Positions 1-6,600 of a stretch of 12,947 nt of DNA are shown one piece after another (the first letter of the stretch is position 1; every line of letters begins with the position of its first letter). The notes beneath the pieces were generated by a model. It made no database searches and was not told the origin of the DNA. It saw nothing but the letters and a program-made list of their open reading frames with translations. The stretch spans positions 1-12,947 of the forward strand of contig CAVGFV010000199.1 of NCBI GenBank assembly GCA_963628765.1. Direction: 5' to 3'. The DNA comes from Succinimonas sp963628765 (GTDB lineage: Bacteria > Pseudomonadota > Gammaproteobacteria > Enterobacterales > Succinivibrionaceae). Position numbers and translations under genes: made by a program.

Positions 1-27
1 CTTTCATAGGTTTTTTTGGTTAATTTG

Positions 28-53
28 TTGTGGTGACACAAGTTTAACACAAG
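28..53. repeat. Inverted and direct repeat cluster upstream of the EAL gene
   Basis: TTGTG (28-32) and CACAA (37-41) form a 5-bp inverted repeat around a 4-base spacer. The 7-mer ACACAAG occurs at 36-42 and again at 47-53, so the two copies lie 11 bp apart, about one helical turn. Tandem half-sites at one-turn spacing can bind a regulator on one face of the DNA. No known consensus is recognised, and the site is about 180 bp before the coding start, so an operator role is only a guess. Confidence 0.3.
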
Positions 54-189
54 AAACCCTTTCTTTTTTCTGTAAAATTTTTAATTTATAGAAGTCCCCT
101 TAAATAATTTGATATGGCTTTAAAAGATGTAATTCAAATTTGTAAAAGATTAGATAAAACGCCCAAACAAGTCATATATTGTAGACAAT

Positions 190-222
190 GAGGATATTAG
201 ATTAATGAATTTTGTGCAGTAA
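190..222 (+). promoter_or_regulatory. Five-codon leader ORF with the best ribosome site, stop overlapping a downstream ATG
   Basis: GAGGA at 190-194 is the clearest Shine-Dalgarno sequence before the first large gene, but it sits 10 bases before ATG 205, which opens only a five-codon ORF (MNFVQ). Its TAA (220-222) overlaps the in-frame ATG at 222 of the large gene as TAATG. This arrangement would allow termination and re-initiation into the EAL gene. The large gene's next ATG (237) has only a weak GGA 8 bases upstream. The ORF is very short and may be chance. Confidence 0.35.
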
Positions 223-236
223 TGGGGACAAGATGT

Positions 237-3200
237 ATGACTGAATTTTTCTTTTCTGAAAGTCAGAATGAATTAATAAAAGAATCCCCCATTGCAATGG
301 CCATATATGAGAAGATTGGCAATAAAGTTAAAGTTATCGTAATCTCAGATCAATTGTCTAAGCTTATCGGCCTTTCCTACGAAGATACAATATCCTACCT
401 TGAATCGTTTGGCTATCATCGCTATACCCATCCTGACGATATCAAAATCTTAAGAAATTTTCGCCAAAAATTGGTTGCCGATAAAATACGTAGTTCTGTG
501 ATTTATAGAAGTCATACTGAACAAGATTCTACGAACTGGCATAATGTTTATTCAATTGGTGAATACCGCCGTACAAGTGATAATAGAGATTTTTTTGTAG
601 TTTGGTTTACTGATATTGATGAACTTATAAAACTGCAAAAAAATGATCTTAATTATTTTTTGGATGATGTTTCTGGCAATAATCTTGATATTGCGGAACA
701 AGGAGCGCGTGGTTATTTTATTTGGAATCTTTCCAAAAATACCCCGTGTTTTAAGTGCTTAGGGGTTAGAAAAAAGAACTCCATTGGTACCTATGAGGAA
801 TATTTTGGTTATATTTTAAGTTTGTTAGAATCTTCTGTAGAGAAAGAAAAACTTAGAGAACTAACACGTGAAAATCTCCTAAAAAATTATAACGATGAGC
901 TATTTAGAAAATCTTACGATTTTACCTTTCATTTTGATACAGGGTGGGTGAATATTCACACCAAATTTTTGTTTTTCAAAGATGTGACATCCAATGATAT
1001 CTATTTGAAATTAGTGTATGAAAATACTACTTCTCAGGCAGCTTACGGTAATTTATTAAGCACTATGTCTGAAAAGATGTTTACTTGGTTAATTTATATT
1101 GATGGATTAGCAAGTAGATACCTTGTTATCAATAATGACGGTGAACATAGTGGTGAGCGCTCTGAAAAATCATTTAGAGATTCCGTTGAAGAGCTTTGTG
1201 AAAGACTATGTTTGCCTAAAGAAGCCCCTAATGAACATTTGGAAAATTTAGAACAAAAGTGCGCTAAGACAGGCATCTGTACGTACATTTCAAAATCTGA
1301 GAGTGGCAGACATTTTAGTATTACCGTGCGTTGCTTAGCTCCTGGTAAAAAACAATTCTTTATCAGCATCTCAAATGTTTCACAATTTGAAAACCTCATT
1401 CAGAGTGTTTATTACGATGAATTAACAGGACTACCAAATATGATGTATTTTTTGGCACAGGCAGAATCTAGTGCCGAAAAGCTACGTTATTTAAATGAAA
1501 CTCCTATTATCTTGTACTTTAACCTTGGATGTATCAAGCTATATAACAGTATTTATGGCTTTGAAGAAGGAAATCGCTTCCTAAAAGAAGTTGCACAAAA
1601 TCTTCGAGATGAATTTTCAGAGGATTTGGTATCTAGATTTACTGACGACAGATTTGTTGTACTTACAAAACAATCTGGTTATGTCGATAAATGCAAAAAA
1701 ATACACGATAAAGTTCTTACAATTGGTAAGGGTTATAGCCTTGAAGTAAATGTTGGCGTTTATGTTGTTCAAGATGGGGAAGAATTCGGTAGCGCTTGCG
1801 ATAAAGCCAATATGGCTTGTGATTATGTCAAAAAGCACGCAGATATGTATATCTACGAATATTCTTCGAAGTTTGAAGAATTTAATGCTTTAGGCAACTA
1901 TGTTATAGATCATTTGAATGAAGCATTAAAGAATCACTATATAAAAGCTTATTTTCAGCCAGTTATTAGAACAGTAAGCAAAAAGTTATGTGGCTTTGAA
2001 GCACTTGCGAGATGGATAGATCCTGAAAAAGGATTTATGAATCCAGGAGTATTTATAAGTGCTCTTGAAGATTCTCATCAAATTCATAAACTTGACCTTC
2101 ATATAGTTTCTGAAATTTGTCGAATATTGAAAGAAAGAATCGCTACGGGGAACCCTGTAGTTCCAGTATCCTTTAATCTATCTAGATTAGATTTTCAGCT
2201 ATGCGATATTTATAGCGAAGTTGAAAAAATTGTGTCTGAAAATGACATTCCTCGCGAGATGTTCCATGTAGAGGTAACTGAGAGCATTTATGTAGATGGC
2301 GAAACGGTAATAGGTGCACTTCAGAAGTTTAAGAGTAAAGGTTACCAAATTTGGCTTGATGATTTTGGTTCAGGATATTCATCTTTAAATGTACTTAAAG
2401 ATTACGAATATGACGAATTAAAGATTGATATGCTTTTCCTTTCAAAACTTGATGAAAGGGCGAAGGCTATTATTACTTCAACAGTTACTATGGCAAAGCA
2501 TATTGGTATTCAGACTCTTGCTGAAGGTGTTGAGACTGAGGAACAATTTGAATTCCTTTCTTCAATTGGATGTGAAAAAATCCAGGGGTACTATTTTGGA
2601 AGACCTTTACCTGTAGACCAAAGTTTTGAGCAAATTTCCGATAAAAACCTTGAAATTGAAACAATGGAAGAACAACCTTACTACGATACAGTAGGGGACA
2701 TTGATCTTTTAAGAGAATCAGCTGTTTCTGTTGTTGAATACGATGGAGAGCAACTACGCTATCTATTCGCAAGTCAAAATTTTAGAAAGGTTGCTGTTGA
2801 TCTTAGTGCAGTTTCATTAGTATATTCTCCGGAACTTCTTAATCGTCCAAATAACAGAGTTGGTAAGAATATGCGTGAATGTTGTATGCTTACCAAGAAA
2901 AAAGGTTTAGGACAGAAGTTCGTGATCCATTTTGTCCGTAATGAAAAAATGGCAATCTGTACTTTTAGCTACATTGCGAATTATAAGAATAAAGATGCTT
3001 TTGCTTGCGATGTGCAGTTAGTTCAAGATTCTGTTTCCCTGCATGGTGTTTACGCCTTTAACCAATCTCTAAATCTTGTGTATGATATGTTCCAAAAGGT
3101 AATGACCTTAAATGTTGCAAATGATTCTTATGTAGTTGATTACCGAAATAGAACTACTGTAATGGATGAAACACAATTATCACTTAAGCAATTTATAATC

Positions 3201-3500
3201 GACGCGGCACAAAAAGTAATTCACCCAGATGATTGTAGTAGATATCTTGATTTCATGGATATTTCAAAATGGGAATCAAGGACATTAAAATCGGCGGATC
3301 GTTCTATAAGAGATTTCTTTAGAATTAAACAAATAGATGGAATTTATGAATGGAGATCATTTGGAATTTCCAATAGTGGGGATAATAACCGTTACCTCCA
3401 TAATGTTGAATATTTGCACAGTGACATTCTTGAAGAAATGTTGAATGAAAAATATGCTTCTGTAGAAAAATGCCAAAATGACAAAGGACTTGAAGGTTGA
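237..3500 (+). CDS. PAS / degenerate GGDEF / EAL protein, predicted c-di-GMP phosphodiesterase
   Basis: Cytoplasmic signalling protein of 1,087 residues from ATG 237; ATG 222 would add five residues, and neither has a strong ribosome site. An N-terminal PAS-like region covers about 10-135 (HPDD at 65-68). The GGDEF domain (about 390-545) starts with DELTGLPN (394) but has TDDRF (469-473) in place of GGDEF, and Asn429 where the metal-binding Asp belongs, so cyclase activity is unlikely. The EAL domain (about 555-805) is complete: EAL 588-590, Asn647, Glu679 in VEVTES, DDFGSGYSSL 708-717, Lys729 in LKID, Glu763 in AEGVE and Gln783. It should hydrolyse c-di-GMP to pGpG; the dead GGDEF may bind GTP as a regulator. 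Unusually, about 280 residues follow the EAL domain and look like two further PAS-like units (about 815-940 and 945-1070, second HPDD at 996-999). No membrane segments are visible. The diguanylate cyclase gene begins 5 bases downstream. Confidence 0.9.
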   Translation: MTEFFFSESQNELIKESPIAMAIYEKIGNKVKVIVISDQLSKLIGLSYEDTISYLESFGYHRYTHPDDIKILRNFRQKLVADKIRSSVIYRSHTEQDSTNWHNVYSIGEYRRTSDNRDFFVVWFTDIDELIKLQKNDLNYFLDDVSGNNLDIAEQGARGYFIWNLSKNTPCFKCLGVRKKNSIGTYEEYFGYILSLLESSVEKEKLRELTRENLLKNYNDELFRKSYDFTFHFDTGWVNIHTKFLFFKDVTSNDIYLKLVYENTTSQAAYGNLLSTMSEKMFTWLIYIDGLASRYLVINNDGEHSGERSEKSFRDSVEELCERLCLPKEAPNEHLENLEQKCAKTGICTYISKSESGRHFSITVRCLAPGKKQFFISISNVSQFENLIQSVYYDELTGLPNMMYFLAQAESSAEKLRYLNETPIILYFNLGCIKLYNSIYGFEEGNRFLKEVAQNLRDEFSEDLVSRFTDDRFVVLTKQSGYVDKCKKIHDKVLTIGKGYSLEVNVGVYVVQDGEEFGSACDKANMACDYVKKHADMYIYEYSSKFEEFNALGNYVIDHLNEALKNHYIKAYFQPVIRTVSKKLCGFEALARWIDPEKGFMNPGVFISALEDSHQIHKLDLHIVSEICRILKERIATGNPVVPVSFNLSRLDFQLCDIYSEVEKIVSENDIPREMFHVEVTESIYVDGETVIGALQKFKSKGYQIWLDDFGSGYSSLNVLKDYEYDELKIDMLFLSKLDERAKAIITSTVTMAKHIGIQTLAEGVETEEQFEFLSSIGCEKIQGYYFGRPLPVDQSFEQISDKNLEIETMEEQPYYDTVGDIDLLRESAVSVVEYDGEQLRYLFASQNFRKVAVDLSAVSLVYSPELLNRPNNRVGKNMRECCMLTKKKGLGQKFVIHFVRNEKMAICTFSYIANYKNKDAFACDVQLVQDSVSLHGVYAFNQSLNLVYDMFQKVMTLNVANDSYVVDYRNRTTVMDETQLSLKQFIIDAAQKVIHPDDCSRYLDFMDISKWESRTLKSADRSIRDFFRIKQIDGIYEWRSFGISNSGDNNRYLHNVEYLHSDILEEMLNEKYASVEKCQNDKGLEG

Positions 3501-3508
3501 TACAGATG
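3492..3508 (+). promoter_or_regulatory. Ribosome site that sets the start of the diguanylate cyclase gene
   Basis: GAAGG (3492-3496) lies inside the last codons of the EAL gene, 9 bases before ATG 3506. A TTG at 3497 is in the same frame and would overlap the upstream stop codon, but it directly abuts the GAAGG and so has no usable spacing. ATG 3506 is preferred. The site implies translational coupling of the two signalling genes. Confidence 0.6.
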
Positions 3509-5764
3509 GGTAGTAGCAATAAAGTTTTTAACCAGAGTTTTTACAAAATTATCTGCATGGGGCTCATGATAGAAATATCATGTTACTTTCTGTCCCGGAG
3601 CCTAGATATTCCTCTTTTATATGATTTTGGTGCGATGTTAATAACCGCATGTTGCGGGCTTTTAACAGGTTTTATTTCTGTAGTTTTTATTGGAATAGCA
3701 CGCTATTTTTATTTAGAGAATGAGCCCTATTATTTAGTACTGTCTTTTATTACTTTGATTATTACCCGTATAGCCATTTTTAAAAGAGGACTACAAACTT
3801 GGTGGGTTCTTTTGCTTTATGCAGTAGAAACTGGCATTGTTACTGGTATTTTAGACTATGTTCTACATAATAGTATCGGTAACGGATTAGGGGTAAGCGC
3901 ATCTACTCTTATTTTTGGAGAACATGGCGGGAATCAATATTTATCGGTTTTTTACGATATAGTCATAAGTTCTGTAGATAAAATTTTCTGCTTTGTGCTT
4001 CTCTATATAGTGTTATCACACCTTCCAGAAAGTTTTACTTCTAAATTATTTATGATGCCTGCTTGGGATCATAATGTTAGATTTACTGATAGTAGCTATC
4101 CATTTAAGAAAAATAAACGTCTCAAATCCGTACGTCGTATCTCTTTAGCGAGAAGTATGTTGTATGCCACGATGTTGATATCACTTGTTTTGGGTGTATC
4201 ACTGTTTTTCCTTATTAGAAGTGTTTATAGAACATCAGAGATAGAACACTACGGAAATATAGCCAAAAGTTACCTTGATGCAACAGCACAACTTGTTGGC
4301 AAGAATGATGTTGATGAGTTAATTCTACCGGATGCCAATAATAGTAAGCGCTATATTAAGTTAAAAGAAAGGCTTTCAGATTTTGCTGAACAATCTGAAA
4401 GAATTGTGAAATACGTATTTATCTACCAAATTTTGCCTGTTGATAGCCGAGGTTACGAGCGTGTTCGGGTAATTTTTGACTCCGATAAAATCACTGGGGA
4501 TCCTTTTGGCAAAGTGTTCCCAATGACTGAGGATTATTATGACGAATTCCGAAAGTCACTGGCTGATCTAGATAATCATGATGAATTAGGGCCTTACGTA
4601 AATGATGGCAAATTTGGTTTGATATTAAGTTACTATAGACCGGTTATAAACTCTCAAAAAGAGAAGATCTTTTATGTTGGTATCGATCTCGACATGGAGA
4701 AATGCATGAAAGAGCTTCGTGCCTTAGATACCAAGATCATTTCAATTGAATTTATAATTTTATGTTTGCTATTAAGCGCTATTTACACAACGGTTCTATT
4801 TAAGATTATTATTCCTGTGCGTAGCCTTGAGATTCATACTATAAAGTTTAAAGATTCTAAGAAAAAAGTTGTTGATTACAATGATCCTATAAATTCAGGT
4901 GATGAACTTGAGAAACTATATCAAGCGATTATTGAAAACGAAGCCGTGATTGCCCAACTAGCTTATCGTGATGAAATGACAGGTGTAAAGAATAGCACTC
5001 TTTACAATGTTGTTGTTGAAGACATGAACGAAAAAATGAAGCATAGTCTCTTGAGCTTCGGATTAGTAATGATCGATATGAATGATTTGAAGCTCATAAA
5101 TGATCGCTACGGTCACGAGAAAGGGAGCTTTGCCATTAAAGATATGTGTCGAAAAGTTTGTACCATATTTAAACATAGCCCAGTATATAGAATAGGCGGA
5201 GATGAGTTCTTGATAATTCTTGGTAGTGAAGATTTAGCTAACAAGGATGCAAGAATGGCAGAACTTTCTGAATATCAAAAGCCTCGTAATCTTGCTTCTT
5301 TAAAGCCGTGGGCGGAAATTTCATTATCAGCAGGTTTGGCGGTTTACGATCCAACAAAAGATAAGACCTTTAAGGACGTGTTTAATCGTGCTGATGCTGA
5401 AATGTATGCTAATAAGAGAAAGATTAAAAATGCAGGAGCTAAGACCGAAAGAGAACAAGCTTTAAAAGCAATAAGCGAAGCTAATGCTAGAAAACTTGTT
5501 GTAAAAGAAAGCACTGGTGAAGAATCTACAGTATCAGAAACCAAACCTTTAGATGTAAAAAGCACTGGTAAAAGTGTTGATATTTCAGTAGAAGTTACTG
5601 GGGAAACAGAGGCTCCAAAAGCTAAAAAGGCCGATGATTTTGCGGAATTCTCTGTTAAAAGCAATGGCAATTCTGAGAAAGCACCTACAGTTGATGTGGT
5701 AGCTCAATCTTCTGAAAAAAATGCCAAGGTTAAAATTGTTTCCTTGACGGATAAGAATATTTAG
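3506..5764 (+). CDS. Membrane sensor diguanylate cyclase (multi-TM, extracytoplasmic domain, GGDEF)
   Basis: Predicted to make c-di-GMP from two GTP at the inner membrane; 752 residues from ATG 3506. Residues about 10-180 form a block of several hydrophobic helices resembling an integral-membrane sensor region. A TM helix at about 218-238, an extracytoplasmic stretch of about 170 residues (Cache-like by layout, not verified) and a TM helix at about 416-437 follow, then a short linker and the GGDEF domain (about 485-640). That domain is intact: DEMTGVKN from 489, DMNDLKLIND 524-533 and RIGGDEF with GGDEF at 564-568. The RxxD inhibitory site is absent: FKHS occupies that place, so product inhibition through it is not expected. 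The last roughly 110 residues are low-complexity, rich in Ser, Thr, Lys, Ala and Glu. The upstream EAL gene is probably co-transcribed, and a hairpin terminator follows. Confidence 0.9.
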   Translation: MGSSNKVFNQSFYKIICMGLMIEISCYFLSRSLDIPLLYDFGAMLITACCGLLTGFISVVFIGIARYFYLENEPYYLVLSFITLIITRIAIFKRGLQTWWVLLLYAVETGIVTGILDYVLHNSIGNGLGVSASTLIFGEHGGNQYLSVFYDIVISSVDKIFCFVLLYIVLSHLPESFTSKLFMMPAWDHNVRFTDSSYPFKKNKRLKSVRRISLARSMLYATMLISLVLGVSLFFLIRSVYRTSEIEHYGNIAKSYLDATAQLVGKNDVDELILPDANNSKRYIKLKERLSDFAEQSERIVKYVFIYQILPVDSRGYERVRVIFDSDKITGDPFGKVFPMTEDYYDEFRKSLADLDNHDELGPYVNDGKFGLILSYYRPVINSQKEKIFYVGIDLDMEKCMKELRALDTKIISIEFIILCLLLSAIYTTVLFKIIIPVRSLEIHTIKFKDSKKKVVDYNDPINSGDELEKLYQAIIENEAVIAQLAYRDEMTGVKNSTLYNVVVEDMNEKMKHSLLSFGLVMIDMNDLKLINDRYGHEKGSFAIKDMCRKVCTIFKHSPVYRIGGDEFLIILGSEDLANKDARMAELSEYQKPRNLASLKPWAEISLSAGLAVYDPTKDKTFKDVFNRADAEMYANKRKIKNAGAKTEREQALKAISEANARKLVVKESTGEESTVSETKPLDVKSTGKSVDISVEVTGETEAPKAKKADDFAEFSVKSNGNSEKAPTVDVVAQSSEKNAKVKIVSLTDKNI
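5510..5665 (+). repeat. Degenerate S-T-G repeats in the disordered tail of the cyclase
   Basis: The tail of the diguanylate cyclase has four related short units at residues 669 (STGEE), 686 (STGKS), 697 (VTGET) and 719 (SNGNS), at irregular spacing. The first two share the 9-mer AGCACTGGT at 5510-5518 and 5561-5569, which suggests local duplication. The segment is hydrophilic with no predicted fold by eye. It may be a flexible extension or a site of modification or protein contact; nothing specific is recognised. Confidence 0.45.
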
Positions 5765-5791
5765 TTCTGTAAATTCTTCTGAGAAATCTTA

Positions 5792-5835
5792 AGCTAAAAA
5801 GCTCCTTCTATTATTGGAGGAGCTTTTGTTTAGCT
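5792..5835. terminator. Bidirectional rho-independent terminator
   Basis: AAAAGCTCCTTC (5797-5808) pairs with GGAGGAGCTTTT (5816-5827) around a 7-base loop, a 12-bp stem with one G-U pair. AGCTAAA and TTTAGCT (5792-5798 and 5829-5835) can extend the base of the hairpin. Read on the + strand it ends in TTTTGTTT, and on the - strand in TTTTT. It lies 27 bases after the cyclase stop and 11 bases after the end of the minus-strand zinc-ribbon gene, so it should end both converging transcripts. Confidence 0.85.
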
Positions 5836-5846
5836 ATATTTATGTG

Positions 5847-6332
5847 TTAGTCGTCTGGTGCTTTAGCGCCACAATTTTGGCAAAATTTTCCAGTATTTTT
5901 CATACCACAAGAACAAGTCCAAATTTTTGGTCTTGGTGCGCCACAATTGCCACAGAAGTTACTTGAGTTCTCTTTGCCACATTGGCATTTCCATACGATT
6001 TCTTTTCGGCTTTTACCGCATTCTGTGCAGAAGTTTCCATTGTTTTTATGACCTCAGGTCCATTCATTTTCTTGTCTATTAGTCATAGACCTTAAATTCT
6101 TGGCTTGCCCCATAAGAAAAAGATTCTGTGCTAAAGCATTGTTATATCCCAAGAGTCCATACCCAAGAGACATTCCTAAGGGATAAAATGGCCATATTCC
6201 GCCGTAAAATCCTCCATGGTTTATTGCACCTTGCTGCATATCTTGAATATCTGTAGCATTATTAGAATCTTGGGAAAGTACACCAGAATCTAAAGGTACG
6301 AAACCTCCATCAAACCCGCCGTCATCGCACAT
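5847..6332 (-). pseudogene. Glycine-rich zinc-ribbon protein gene with an in-frame TGA
   Basis: Read leftward from ATG 6332, with a good AGGAG ribosome site 6 bases upstream (6343-6339). One frame runs 161 codons to TAA at 5849-5847, interrupted only by TGA at codon 93 (6056-6054). Codons 1-92 are Gly- and aromatic-rich and resemble no family I recognise. Codons 94-161 encode zinc ribbons of the pattern W-x-C-x-C-G-x2-N-x3-F-C-x2-C-G: one at 114-131 (C116, C118, C127, C130) and one at 138-155 (C140, C142, C151, C154). The first ribbon keeps W91 and C102/C105, but the spacing from Trp to Phe is 10 instead of 12, and the TGA stands where its first Cys pair should be. This looks like a two-codon loss plus a Cys-to-stop change. 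Either the gene is broken or a 92-residue product without ribbons is made. Zinc binding is predicted; the function is unknown. Confidence 0.7.
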
Positions 6333-6376
6333 ATCTATCTCCTTTTATAAGAGTCAAAGATAACTCTACATCTTTA

Positions 6377-6414
6377 AGTATAATTTCTTGTATTTTGCAA
6401 GTTAGTGATAACTT
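6377..6414. promoter_or_regulatory. Dyad and -10-like element before the zinc-ribbon gene
   Basis: AAGTTAGTGATAACTT (6399-6414) is a 6-bp inverted repeat with a 4-base centre. On the minus strand a TATACT (6382-6377) resembles a -10 hexamer about 45 bases before the zinc-ribbon ATG. The dyad would lie just upstream, near where a -35 element belongs. No convincing -35 was found at standard spacing. The site lies between two divergent genes and could act on either; its regulator is unknown. Confidence 0.3.
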
Positions 6415-6453
6415 TCAAAAGTATTGATTTTTTCACAATTACAAAAAGTAACT

Positions 6454-6483
6454 TCTTTTAGATCAGACCGTTTCCCTAAAAGA
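6454..6483. repeat. Inverted repeat upstream of the leader ORF
   Basis: TCTTTTAG (6454-6461) and CTAAAAGA (6476-6483) are perfect 8-base complements separated by 14 bases. No U-run follows, so it is not a terminator. It lies immediately before the weak AGAG ribosome-site-like sequence of the aromatic leader ORF. CTAAAA occurs again at 6561-6566 and 6579-6584, so the left arm could pair with alternative partners. It may be an operator or part of a leader RNA structure. Confidence 0.4.
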
Positions 6484-6497
6484 GAGCATTAAATCGT

Positions 6498-6569
6498 ATG
6501 AAATATGGCCAAAATTTCTGGGAATTTATCCTCTGTTATTTTTTTAATTTTGTTTATCATCTAAAATAG
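6498..6569 (+). CDS. Candidate aromatic-rich leader peptide before the NSS transporter array
   Basis: ATG 6498 opens a 23-codon ORF ending at TAG 6567-6569, 31 bases before the first transporter ATG. Nine of the 23 residues are aromatic: Phe at 7, 10, 15, 16 and 18, Tyr at 3, 14 and 20, and Trp at 8. Adjacent TTT TTT codons at 6540-6545 follow TAT. A weak purine-rich AGAG (6483-6486) is 11 bases upstream. The last codons and the stop lie within a hairpin followed by TTTT. Leader peptides rich in the regulated amino acid are known from attenuated operons such as pheA and trp, and known bacterial NSS proteins include Tyr (Tyt1) and Trp (TnaT) carriers. A role in attenuation is inference. AT-rich DNA gives many TTT and TAT codons by chance, so the call is tentative. 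Confidence 0.4.
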   Translation: MKYGQNFWEFILCYFFNFVYHLK

Positions 6570-6578
6570 GTGATTTTT
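6556..6578 (+). terminator. Candidate attenuator hairpin overlapping the leader ORF stop
   Basis: ATCATCTA (6556-6563) pairs with TAGGTGAT (6567-6574) around the loop AAA, an 8-bp stem with one G-U pair, and is followed by TTTTC (6575-6579). It lies 22 bases before the first NSS gene's ATG and contains the TAG of the aromatic-rich ORF. A ribosome at that stop would cover the hairpin. The stem is short and AT-rich, so termination would be weak at best. It could equally be a DNA dyad bound by a repressor. Confidence 0.4.
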
Positions 6579-6600
6579 CTAAAAAGCAAGAGATATTGAT

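Noticed and set aside
114..191. 25-codon ORF on the + strand before the EAL gene
   Set aside because: No ribosome site precedes its ATG, it lies in AT-rich non-coding DNA, and the product resembles nothing I recognise.
2488..2772. Minus-strand ORFs inside the EAL, cyclase, transporter and rsmD genes
   Set aside because: They lie antisense to strongly supported genes, have no recognisable domains, and their compositions look like mirror images of the sense codons.
6054..6056. TGA decoded as a sense codon by an altered genetic code
   Set aside because: TGA ends the EAL gene and the first NSS gene at natural family or gene boundaries, so it is a normal stop here.
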